DNA of 64,000 nucleotides from the NCBI GenBank assembly GCA_012270995.1, contig JAAXHG010000197.1, positions 1-64,000 of the forward strand. The letters are read 5' to 3'. Of the stretch, positions 56,716 through 64,000 are shown piece after piece (position 1 is the first letter of the stretch; the number at the start of each line of letters is the position of its first letter). The position numbers and the translations under genes were made by a program. The stretch comes from Vicinamibacteraceae bacterium (GTDB lineage: Bacteria > Acidobacteriota > Thermoanaerobaculia > Multivoradales > Multivoraceae). The notes beneath the pieces were generated by a model that searched no databases, had not been told where the DNA came from, and saw nothing but the letters and a program-made list of their open reading frames with translations.

Positions 56716-57419
56716 GGACACGGCGGCTGCTGCTCTTCGCGAAGGAGCCTGCGCCTGGCGACGTGAAGACCCGGTTGATCGCTGCCGGCGGTCTCGGTGC
56801 CGGTCAGGCCGCTTCTCTCCACGCCGCCCTCGTTTCGGACCTGAGCGCGCGGCTCGCGGCAGGCCCCTGGGAGCTGGTGCTCATGTGGTCGCTCTCGCGG
56901 GGAGACGAACCGCCGGACGACCTGGCGCCGGCCGGCGTGCCCTGGCGTCGGCAGCGCGGCGTCGACCTGGGTGAGCGGCTCTACCGAGGGCTCAAGTGGG
57001 CGGTTTCCGGCGCGGGATGCGCGGCGGCGGTCGGCAGCGATCACCCGGATCTCGACGCCCCGCGTGTCGAGACGGCGTTCGATCTCCTTGCCCGCGGGCA
57101 CGACGCGGTCGTCGGCCCGGCCCGGGACGGGGGCTACTACCTGATCGCCCTGCGGCGTGAGGCCGTACATCGCCGGTTGTTCGATGGACTGGCCTGGAGT
57201 ACGCCGTCGGTGCTCTCCGACACTCTGTCGCGTTGCGGCGAGTTGGGGCTGGATGTGGCGCTCCTGCCGGAAGGGGACGATCTCGACACGGTGGACGATC
57301 TGGCCCGATTCCGTGACGCTCTGAGGCGCCGGCCCGAGTTGCGGTCCCTGTGTCCGCGTACGGCCGACCTGGTCGCGTCCTGGTCCCGGTCGCCGCGGAC
57401 GGCGGGGAGCCACCGGTGA
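56712..57419 (+). CDS. TIGR04282-type (DUF2064) glycosyltransferase-like protein
   Basis: A 235-residue member of the GT-A-like family. LLLFAKEPAPGDVKTRLIAAGG is the N-terminal nucleotide-binding motif. AAAVGSDHPDLDAPRVETAF holds the D-x-D-like site. VVGPARDGGYYLIALRREAV is the next conserved block, followed by DDLDTVDDLARF. The substrate is unknown. The GTG start overlaps the small gene's stop. The stop overlaps nnr (GTGA). Confidence 0.83.
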   Translation: MRTRRLLLFAKEPAPGDVKTRLIAAGGLGAGQAASLHAALVSDLSARLAAGPWELVLMWSLSRGDEPPDDLAPAGVPWRRQRGVDLGERLYRGLKWAVSGAGCAAAVGSDHPDLDAPRVETAFDLLARGHDAVVGPARDGGYYLIALRREAVHRRLFDGLAWSTPSVLSDTLSRCGELGLDVALLPEGDDLDTVDDLARFRDALRRRPELRSLCPRTADLVASWSRSPRTAGSHR

Positions 57420-58969
57420 GAGTCGTCACCGACGACGAGATGCGGGCCGTCGAAGCCGCGGTGATCGATGATCTAGGCGTGCCGGCGCTCGTCCTGATGG
57501 AGAACGCGGCCCGCGCCACGGCGGACGCCATTGCGGAGTGCTATCCGCACGCGCGCCGCGTCGCCATCGCCTGCGGCCAGGGCAACAACGGTGGCGACGG
57601 CCTCGCCCTGTTGCGCTGCCTTTCGACACGGGGTTACGAGGCGACTGCCTTCATCGCCGGCTCGCTCGACCGGCTCAGCCTCGAGGCGACGCAGCAGTTC
57701 GTGTGGTGCGAGAAGCTCGGGCTGTCGCCCGCGGCTGTTCCCGAACCCGCCGGGTGCGACGCGGTGGACGCCGGGTTCGACCTCTGGGTCGACGCACTGC
57801 TCGGTACGGGGTTGAACCGTCCGGTCGAAGGGCCGGTGGCCCGCTGGGTCGACTGGCTGTGCGACCGCCGGGGCGACGTGCCGCTGGTCTCGGTCGATCT
57901 GCCGACCGGTCTCGACGCCTCGACCGCGTTGCCGCCGGGGCCTCACGTGATCGCCGATGTGACCGTGGCTCTCGGCTTTCCCAAGGTCGCGAACGTGCTG
58001 GCGCCCGCGTCGGACGCCGGCGGCCGCCTTCGGATCGGCGATCTCGGCGTGCCGCTTCCCGAACCGCCGCCCGGGCCGGAGACGCTCTACCGGTCGCGGC
58101 GTCAGGACCTGGTGGACCGCCTCGGAACCCGTCCGAAGGAAGCGCACAAGGGGTCGTTCGGTCACGTCGTCGTTGCCGGGGGATCGAGCGGCTACAGCGG
58201 AGCCGTGGTCCTGGCGGCGCGGGGCGCGGTCCGGGGCGGCGTGGGCCTGGTGACGGCGGCCGTGCCTGAACACCTGGTGGACATGGTCGACGCCTGTTCG
58301 ATCGAATCGATGACTCTGGGCCTGCCTTCGGAGCGCGGCGGCTGGTCGCGAAGCGCCGTGGAGCCGCTGCTGCAGACGATCGTCGAGCGGGCATCGCCCG
58401 GCGCACTCGCGTTGGGTCCGGGCCTCGGCGTGGGGGACGATGCATGGGTGCTCGCCCGCCAGGTGGTGGCCCGGAGCGCGGCGCCCGTCGTGCTCGATGC
58501 GGACGGCATCTCCGCCTTCGCGGGCGACGCGCGGACCTTGCGGGCGCGCAACGCCGACCTGGTGATCACGCCGCATCCAGGCGAACTGGCGCGTCTGCTG
58601 GGCGTCGCGACCGACTCGGTCGTCAGTGATCGCTGGGGGCACGCCCGGCGGGCCGCGCGGGAGACCGGAGCGGTGGTCGTCCTCAAGGGCCGTCAGACGC
58701 TGATCTCGGACCCCGCCCTCGGCACCTGGGTGAACCCGACGGGCAATCCGGGGATGGCCTCGGGGGGGACCGGCGACGTGCTGACCGGCGTGATCGCGGC
58801 GCTCCTGGCTCAGGGACTGGAACCGCCGTCCGCCGCGAGGATGGGCGTCTACGTCCACGGCCTGGCGGGTGATCTGGCGGCCGCGACCTGGGGTGAGACG
58901 TCGATGGCCGCCTCCGACCTGGTCGACGAACTCGGGCCGGCGTTCAAGTCGCTGTCCGGCTCGGTGTAG
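57416..58969 (+). CDS. nnr: Bifunctional NAD(P)H-hydrate repair enzyme
   Basis: A 517-residue fusion of epimerase and dehydratase, restoring damaged NADHX/NADPHX. The N-terminal YjeF_N domain starts VVTDDEMRAVEAAV and has ACGQGNNGGDGLALLRCL and SVDLPTGLDAS. The C-terminal YjeF_C kinase-like domain starts KEAHKGSFGHVVVAGGSSGYSG. It contains GPGLGVGDDAW, LDADGISAFAG, VVLKGRQTLI and NPGMASGGTGDVLTGVIAAL. The length is normal for the bifunctional form. tsaE follows after 35 bases, a common pair. Confidence 0.94.
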   Translation: MRVVTDDEMRAVEAAVIDDLGVPALVLMENAARATADAIAECYPHARRVAIACGQGNNGGDGLALLRCLSTRGYEATAFIAGSLDRLSLEATQQFVWCEKLGLSPAAVPEPAGCDAVDAGFDLWVDALLGTGLNRPVEGPVARWVDWLCDRRGDVPLVSVDLPTGLDASTALPPGPHVIADVTVALGFPKVANVLAPASDAGGRLRIGDLGVPLPEPPPGPETLYRSRRQDLVDRLGTRPKEAHKGSFGHVVVAGGSSGYSGAVVLAARGAVRGGVGLVTAAVPEHLVDMVDACSIESMTLGLPSERGGWSRSAVEPLLQTIVERASPGALALGPGLGVGDDAWVLARQVVARSAAPVVLDADGISAFAGDARTLRARNADLVITPHPGELARLLGVATDSVVSDRWGHARRAARETGAVVVLKGRQTLISDPALGTWVNPTGNPGMASGGTGDVLTGVIAALLAQGLEPPSAARMGVYVHGLAGDLAAATWGETSMAASDLVDELGPAFKSLSGSV

Positions 58970-59004
58970 ATGCGCGGTCCGATCGTCCTCGATACGTCCG
59001 ACGG

Positions 59005-59469
59005 ATGTCGCGTGTTCGAGTCATGATCGTCCGCACCGGGAGCGCCGGAGAAACCCGGAGGTTCGGGATCGAGCTCGCCGAGTGGCTGCGGCCGGACGGC
59101 ACGGCCCTCCTCTTCGGCGACCTGGGTTCCGGCAAGACGGTTCTGACCCAGGGCATTGCCGAGGGTCTGGGCCTCGATGCGGGGTTCGTCCAGTCGCCGA
59201 CCTTCACCCTGATTCACGAGTACGACCGCGGCCCGGTGCGGCTGGTCCATGTCGATCTCTACCGGCTGCAGCCGGAGGAGGTCGAGGGGATCGGGTTGGA
59301 CGAGGTCCTGGCCGGGGACGGCGTCAAGGTCGTCGAGTGGGCCGACCGCCTGCCGTACCGCGTACCGGCGACGGAAGTGCGGTTGGAGGTGGGTCGGAAA
59401 CCGGGGGAGCGGAAGATCGAGGTCGGCGGGGACCGTTGTAGAGTGCCGCACCGGAACGAAGGCGGCTGA
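59005..59469 (+). CDS. tsaE: tRNA threonylcarbamoyladenosine ATPase TsaE
   Basis: A 154-residue P-loop ATPase needed with TsaB/TsaD for the t6A modification. Walker A LFGDLGSGKTVLTQGIAEGL, PTFTLIHEY, LVHVDLYRL and VEWADRLPY are all family-typical. Two ATG starts are possible (59005 and 59023); the second, MIVRTGSAGET, has the more typical length. tsaB and tsaD are not in the window. Confidence 0.93.
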   Translation: MSRVRVMIVRTGSAGETRRFGIELAEWLRPDGTALLFGDLGSGKTVLTQGIAEGLGLDAGFVQSPTFTLIHEYDRGPVRLVHVDLYRLQPEEVEGIGLDEVLAGDGVKVVEWADRLPYRVPATEVRLEVGRKPGERKIEVGGDRCRVPHRNEGG

Positions 59470-59510
59470 TTCGGTCGTGCATCACCATGAGGAAGTGAGA
59501 AGAGAGTTCG

Positions 59511-60362
59511 ATGGAAGTTGAGCGCGTTGGCGTCGTCGGCTGCGGTCTCATGGGCCGCGGCATCGCGGAGATCTGTTCGCGTGCCGGGATCCCGGTCACG
59601 GTGAGGGAGATCAACCAGGAAGTGCTGGACACCGGGCTCGGCGCGGTGCGCGCGTCACTGGCCAAGAACCTCGAGAGGCGGCGCATCGACGTCGAGGAGC
59701 ACGACCGGGCGCTCTCGAACCTGAGCGGCACGGTGGACCTTGGTGATCTCGGAGATTCGGACCTGGTCGTCGAGGCGATCGTGGAGGATCTGGAGACGAA
59801 GCGCGAGCTGTTCGTCGCGCTCGACGGCATCGTCGGGGACGACACGATTTTCGCGAGCAACACCTCGTCGTTGACGCTGACTCAACTCGCCGCTTCAACG
59901 GCGAGGCCGGACCGGTTCGTGGGGCTCCACTTCTTCAACCCGGTGCCGGTGATGCGGCTGGTCGAGGTCGTTCGGACCCTGATGACCTCTGACGAGGCGT
60001 ACGACGCCTGCTGGAGTCTGGCCGAGCGGATCGGCAAGACACCGGTCGCGTGCAAGGACAACTCCGGCTTCATCGTCAACCGGCTGCTGGTGCCGTACCT
60101 GCTCGATGCGGTTCGCGCTTACGAGAACGGCATCGGCAGCATGGAGGACATCGACACGGCGATGAAGCTCGGCTGCGGCTATCCCATGGGGCCGTTCACA
60201 CTGTCCGACTTCATCGGGCTGGACACGATGTACTCCGTCGCCAACATCATGTTCGACGAGTACCGGGAGACGCGGTTCGCGCCGCCGACGCTGCTGAAGC
60301 AGTTGGTCCAGGCGGGACATCTGGGACGCAAGACAGGCAAGGGGTTCTTTGACTACCGCTGA
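59511..60362 (+). CDS. 3-hydroxyacyl-CoA (3-hydroxybutyryl-CoA) dehydrogenase
   Basis: A 283-residue single-function NAD(P)-dependent dehydrogenase. Rossmann GVVGCGLMGRGIAEICSRAG; catalytic block ASNTSSLTLTQLA and HFFNPVPVMRLVEVVR (catalytic His); NSGFIVNRLLVPYLLDAVR; and LGCGYPMGPFTLSDFIGLD. The end KTGKGFFDYR is typical of the short (Hbd-type) form. It would interconvert acetoacetyl-CoA and 3-hydroxybutyryl-CoA in fatty-acid or polyhydroxyalkanoate metabolism. No thiolase or enoyl-CoA hydratase is nearby. Its end overlaps phoH by 14 bases, an unusual partner. Confidence 0.92.
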   Translation: MEVERVGVVGCGLMGRGIAEICSRAGIPVTVREINQEVLDTGLGAVRASLAKNLERRRIDVEEHDRALSNLSGTVDLGDLGDSDLVVEAIVEDLETKRELFVALDGIVGDDTIFASNTSSLTLTQLAASTARPDRFVGLHFFNPVPVMRLVEVVRTLMTSDEAYDACWSLAERIGKTPVACKDNSGFIVNRLLVPYLLDAVRAYENGIGSMEDIDTAMKLGCGYPMGPFTLSDFIGLDTMYSVANIMFDEYRETRFAPPTLLKQLVQAGHLGRKTGKGFFDYR

Positions 60363-61353
60363 ACCAGCGGAAGCAAGAGCGCAGCTGGTCCTGCCCGAAG
60401 GGTCGGTGCAGGCAATCTGCGGCGCCCACGACGAGAACCTGCGGCGAGTCGAGAAGGCGCTCCAGGTCACGCTAGGCGTTCGGGGGTCGGCGGTTCAGAT
60501 CCGGGGTCCGGCGAAGGCGGTCGGCAAGGCGGAACGCCTGCTCACCGATCTCGGCACTCTGGCGGCGAGCGGCCGGCGTCTGAGCGGTGGTGACCTGGCG
60601 ACCGCTCTGCGCGTGGTGGCGGAGGAACCGGCTACGTCGCTGGTCGACTTCTTCAGGACCGGGGCGTTGATCCAGGCTTCGCGGCGCCTGGTCGCTCCGC
60701 GCAGCCTGAACCAGAAGCGCTACCTCCGCGCTATGCTGGACCACGATCTGGTCATCTCGACCGGGCCGGCGGGCACGGGCAAGACCTACTTGGCGGTGGC
60801 GGTGGCCGCTTCCGCGCTCAAGCAGGAGAAGGTGCGGCGCATCGTGCTGGCCCGGCCGGCGGTCGAAGCGGGCGAGAAGCTCGGATTCCTGCCCGGCGAT
60901 CTGGCGGAAAAGGTAAACCCCTACCTGCGGCCGCTTTACGATGCTCTCTACGACATCATCGGCTTCGACAAGGTGGCGCGGATGATGGAGCGCGAAGTGA
61001 TCGAAGTGGCTCCGCTCGCCTTCATGCGGGGTCGCTCACTCAACGACAGCTTCATCATCCTCGACGAGGCGCAGAACACGACGCCGGAGCAGATGAAGAT
61101 GTTCTTGACACGCATCGGATTCAACTCGAAGGCGGTGGTCAACGGCGACATCACACAGGTCGACCTGCCACCGGGCCAGCAGTCCGGGCTCAAGCACGTT
61201 CTCAAGGTGCTTCGGGGCGAGGAAGGCATGGCGTTCGTGCGCTTTGGGCGGTCGGACGTGGTCCGCCATGAACTCGTCCAGCGGATCGTCGGCGCCTATG
61301 ACCGTTGGGAGGCGCGTTATGGCTCCGGTTCGGACCCGCAGGTGGAGCGGTGA
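60349..61353 (+). CDS. phoH: PhoH-like ATPase
   Basis: A 334-residue P-loop protein. An N-terminal KH-like domain (about residues 1-90; ALQVTLGVRGSAVQIRG) precedes the ATPase: Walker A GPAGTGKTYLAVAVAAS, ARPAVEAGEKLGFLPGDL, Walker B FIILDEAQNTTPEQMKMFLT and GDITQVDLP. Predicted RNA-linked ATPase or helicase of the ybeZ type. The order phoH-pgpH-ybeY is the classic one. TTG start within the dehydrogenase gene. Confidence 0.93.
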   Translation: MTTAEPAEARAQLVLPEGSVQAICGAHDENLRRVEKALQVTLGVRGSAVQIRGPAKAVGKAERLLTDLGTLAASGRRLSGGDLATALRVVAEEPATSLVDFFRTGALIQASRRLVAPRSLNQKRYLRAMLDHDLVISTGPAGTGKTYLAVAVAASALKQEKVRRIVLARPAVEAGEKLGFLPGDLAEKVNPYLRPLYDALYDIIGFDKVARMMEREVIEVAPLAFMRGRSLNDSFIILDEAQNTTPEQMKMFLTRIGFNSKAVVNGDITQVDLPPGQQSGLKHVLKVLRGEEGMAFVRFGRSDVVRHELVQRIVGAYDRWEARYGSGSDPQVER

Positions 61354-63770
61354 GCACGTCGGCGAAGACGCCGCGGCGGCGCCGGACCGCACGGCGGCGG
61401 GAGGCACGCAGACGGCTGCGGCGGAGCATGATCCGGCGCCACGGCGAACGGCTGACCGTCGCCGGCCTGTGGCACTACGTGCTGGAGCTCGACGTCGTGT
61501 GGGTCGTGTTCATGGTCCTCGGCGGTGCCTTGATCATGGCCCCGGCTGGCGTCTTCTTCGAGCCGGACCTGAGCGAGGGAGACATCGCGAACCGGGACTA
61601 TCTCGCGACGCGCGATGTCCTGATCCTCGATGAGGCGACTTCGGAGGAACTGAAGGAACGGGCCCGTTCCGAAGTCCTTCCGCTCTACGACCGGGACTAC
61701 GCCAAGGCCGAGGAGTTTGAGGATCGGATCGGGCGGCTGTTCGAGATCGAGCGGGGGTTCGACGAAGTGGCCGAGCTGCTGCCGGAGGAAGACGTCGCCG
61801 CCGAACGGCTGCTGCGGCTCCGCGAGGGAAGCGATCTGCAGGTCGACGAGAGCCACGCGGACCTCCTCGCCGTCCAGGTCGACGCTCAGGACGAGGGCGC
61901 GGAGCTGGAGGAACGGCTCGTTGGTCTGGTCGGACTTCTGCTTCGCGACGGAATCGTGGAGAACAAGGAGACCCTGCTCCAGAACCGGCTCGAGGGCGTG
62001 ACGGAGCGCAACCTGCAGACCGGGGAGGAGTCGGTCCAGTTCGACCTCTTCGGCTATCGCGGCTATCCGTTCGAGGTGAGGAGTTACCTGGAAGAGGAAG
62101 TCGGTCGCTGGGGCGGCTGGTCGCGTGCCGATCGGGAACGGATCGTCGACTTCCTGATGATCAACCTCACACCGAACGTCTACCTCAACCTGCGTGAGAC
62201 CGAGGAGCTCCGGAACGCGGCCGCGGAGGCGGTCGGACAGGTCGTCAACCAGATCCGGGCGGGCCAGGTCATCGTGCGCAAGGGCGAACTCGTCGACCAG
62301 GACGACATCAACCTGCTGCGCGAGATGACGGGCAGCGAGGGAGCTCTGACCCAGCTCCGATCGCCCCTGGCGTCCGCCCTGCTGCTGGGGCTGGCGGTAG
62401 CGTTTCTGTGGGTCGCCTTCCGGCGCAAGCGGCTGGTTACCGTCGAGGCCCGCGCCTTCGGCAGCGTCGTTCTGCTGCTGATCCTGGGTCTCCTGGCGAC
62501 CCGCTTCGGCTTCGTGGTCGCCGACGCGCTCGCCGCTTCGTTCGAGATCGAGGCGCTCAGTTCCGCGAGGAGCTACGGCTTCGCGATTCCGTTCGCCGCC
62601 CTCGCCCTGCTGGTGTCCGTGCTCTTCGGCCGGGGCGCCGGGTTGCTCGTGGGTTTCGTCTTCTCGGTGCTGGTGGGGCGCCTGGGGTGGGCGGAGGCGG
62701 CCACCTCGCAACTCGGGCTGGCGGGCGGCACGATGCTCTATGCGCTAACCGGCAGCCTGGCCGCCGTGTTCGCGCTCGATCAACTGAAGCAGCGTTCCGC
62801 CGTGATCCGCGCGGGACTGCTGGTCGGCCTCGTCAACATGGCTTCGGTGACCGTGTTGACTCTGCTGGACGGGAGCGGCGCGACGCTCACGGGCTGGGGC
62901 TTCGAACTGCTCTGCGGACTTCTCGGCGGCCTGCTGGTGGCAGCCGCGGTCGGCTTTGCAATCCCCGTGTTCGAGGCGGTGCTGTTCCTGACCACGGACA
63001 TGAAGCTGATGGAGCTCTCCGACACGAATCTCCCGCTCCTGCAGCGCCTCGCCTTCGAAGCGCCGGGTACGTTCCAGCACTCGCTGATGGTCGCCAATCT
63101 GGCCAAGGCCGGTTGCGAGGCCGTCGGCGGAAACCCGACGCTTGCCTACGTCGGGGGCCTCTACCACGACATCGGCAAGGTGCTGCGCCCGCAGTACTTC
63201 GTGGAGAACCAGCGCGACGACGACAACCCGCACGACAAGCTCGCGCCCTCGATGTCGGCGCTGATTCTCGTCGATCACGTAAAGGAAGGCGCGCGCATGG
63301 CGCGCGAGCAGCGTCTGCCGCAACGGATCGTCGACGCCATCGAACAGCACCACGGCACGCGCACCCTCGCCTACTTCCTCGCCCGGGCGAAGGAGCGGGC
63401 CGAGCCCGGCCAGACGATCAACGAGCACCAGTACCGGTACATGGGCCCCATGCCCCAGAACAAGACGATGGGTGTGCTGATGGTGGCCGATACGGTGGAG
63501 GCGGCGAGCCGTACCCTGGAGGACTACTCCGAGGAGTCGATCAGGGCACTGGTTACGCGTCTTCTCGACGACATCGTCGAGGACGGCCAGTTCGACCAGA
63601 CCGATCTCACCCTGTCCGATCTGCGGCGGCTGAGTCACACGCTGCAGAATGTCCTGAAGACGGTGCATCATCACCGGGTGGACTATCCGGGATTCGAATG
63701 GGGCGGCGAGGGCCGGGGTTCCCTGCGGGTTCTTCCCGGCGGCGCGGGCGGCGGCCAGGGCACCGAGTAG
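61350..63770 (+). CDS. pgpH: PgpH/YqfF-type 7TM HD hydrolase
   Basis: An 806-residue membrane protein. A basic N-terminus (RRREARRRLRRSMIRR) and a first membrane helix (VVWVVFMVLGGALIMAPAGV) lead to a large extracytoplasmic 7TMR-HDED domain (about residues 65-325). About seven membrane helices follow (from ASALLLGLAVAFLWVAF). The cytoplasmic HD domain has TFQHSLMVANLAKAG, YHDIGKVLRPQYF (the HD) and IVDAIEQHHGTR. In Listeria this family degrades c-di-AMP; the same substrate is likely. The GTG start overlaps phoH. A TAG and then ybeY follow. Confidence 0.92.
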   Translation: MSTSAKTPRRRRTARRREARRRLRRSMIRRHGERLTVAGLWHYVLELDVVWVVFMVLGGALIMAPAGVFFEPDLSEGDIANRDYLATRDVLILDEATSEELKERARSEVLPLYDRDYAKAEEFEDRIGRLFEIERGFDEVAELLPEEDVAAERLLRLREGSDLQVDESHADLLAVQVDAQDEGAELEERLVGLVGLLLRDGIVENKETLLQNRLEGVTERNLQTGEESVQFDLFGYRGYPFEVRSYLEEEVGRWGGWSRADRERIVDFLMINLTPNVYLNLRETEELRNAAAEAVGQVVNQIRAGQVIVRKGELVDQDDINLLREMTGSEGALTQLRSPLASALLLGLAVAFLWVAFRRKRLVTVEARAFGSVVLLLILGLLATRFGFVVADALAASFEIEALSSARSYGFAIPFAALALLVSVLFGRGAGLLVGFVFSVLVGRLGWAEAATSQLGLAGGTMLYALTGSLAAVFALDQLKQRSAVIRAGLLVGLVNMASVTVLTLLDGSGATLTGWGFELLCGLLGGLLVAAAVGFAIPVFEAVLFLTTDMKLMELSDTNLPLLQRLAFEAPGTFQHSLMVANLAKAGCEAVGGNPTLAYVGGLYHDIGKVLRPQYFVENQRDDDNPHDKLAPSMSALILVDHVKEGARMAREQRLPQRIVDAIEQHHGTRTLAYFLARAKERAEPGQTINEHQYRYMGPMPQNKTMGVLMVADTVEAASRTLEDYSEESIRALVTRLLDDIVEDGQFDQTDLTLSDLRRLSHTLQNVLKTVHHHRVDYPGFEWGGEGRGSLRVLPGGAGGGQGTE

Positions 63771-63771
63771 G

Positions 63772-64000
63772 GTGGCGACCATCGTGGTGCAGGTGGCGGC
63801 CTCGGTAGAGGCCAGGTGCCGGAGCCTGCTGCCCGGTCTCCGCACCGTTGCGCGCGAGATTGTCGCGGAACTGGCCCCGGACCCGGCCACGCTGACCCTG
63901 CGCCTGGTCGACGACGACGAGATCCGGGAGTTGAACCGCCGCTACCGGTCGCTCGATGAGGCGACCGACGTGCTCTCGTTCCCCGGCGAAACGACTCCCG
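63772..64000 (+). CDS. ybeY: YbeY endoribonuclease (5' part, cut by window end)
   Basis: Seventy-six codons of an rRNA-processing/quality-control endoribonuclease are visible. From the GTG the chain reads VATIVVQVAASVEARC, then LTLRLVDDDEIRELNRRYR and EATDVLSFPGETTP. The segment D-x-L-N-x-x-Y/F-x-x-x-x-x-x-T-D-V-L-S-F-P is diagnostic. The HGxLHLxGYDH metal site lies beyond the window. It starts 1 base after the pgpH stop. Confidence 0.9.
   Translation, partial: MATIVVQVAASVEARCRSLLPGLRTVAREIVAELAPDPATLTLRLVDDDEIRELNRRYRSLDEATDVLSFPGETTP

Overview
The window is very GC-rich chromosomal DNA from a diderm (LPS-making) bacterium. The best phylogenetic clue is the secreted protein at 54156-55928. 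It has the layout of the 'VWFA-related Acidobacterial domain' family, so I infer a member of Acidobacteriota. Two secreted PQQ-type beta-propellers and many GTG/TTG starts fit that. Genes are densely packed, and consecutive genes are very often joined by a 4-base stop/start overlap (ATGA, GTGA or TTGA). Most of the content is core housekeeping.

Layout. 1-308: structured DNA without a gene. 309-3909: secreted NTF2-like protein, a 45-residue membrane peptide, a VapBC-type pair on the minus strand, a cupin and a secreted propeller. 3906-10819: addB-addA recombination nuclease. 10883-13022: minus-strand pair of an unknown protein with a helix-turn-helix-like N-terminus and an AAA/DUF4143 ATPase, preceded by operator-like repeats. 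13127-14260: AI-2E/PerM permease. 14325-22593: hisS-aspS-aroB-ftsY-ribD-ribE plus an unrecognised gene. 22596-26314 (minus): purine nucleoside phosphorylase, lysS and an unusual STAS/HATPase/STAS-like protein, divergent from hpt. 26937-41824: envelope block, lolC/E-lolD-clpC-bamA-ompH, then lpxD-fabZ-lpxA-Gfo/Idh-mtnP-surE-pcm, with a propeller gene on the opposite strand in the middle. 41910-45154: apt, tRNA-Arg(CCU) and a decayed copy of it, tatA, a membrane-anchored TPR-like protein and pyrimidine-nucleoside phosphorylase. 45172-46741: a small decayed accessory island with an IS481-type transposase remnant, a truncated McrC and a second VapBC pair. 46779-54101: cinA-plsY-gpsA-guaA, a DHH phosphoesterase, lgt-like and thiD. 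54156-64000: VWFA-related protein, YqjE/YqjK-like pair, TIGR04282-type transferase, nnr, tsaE, 3-hydroxyacyl-CoA dehydrogenase, phoH, the HD-hydrolase pgpH and the start of ybeY.

Working together: the central block makes and places the outer membrane (LPS acylation, lipoprotein release, barrel assembly, periplasmic chaperone). PNP, Hpt, MtnP, Apt, GuaA and the pyrimidine phosphorylase give an unusually complete set of base and nucleoside salvage genes in one window. TsaE, HisRS, LysRS, AspRS, PhoH, PgpH and YbeY serve translation and RNA metabolism. AspRS carries the histidine expected of a non-discriminating enzyme.

The parts most worth a second look are the STAS-HATPase-STAS-like protein in the lysS operon, the HTH-like/AAA-DUF4143 pair with its repeats, the decayed defence island, the tRNA-Arg duplicate, and the Lgt-like protein that lacks an asparagine considered essential.
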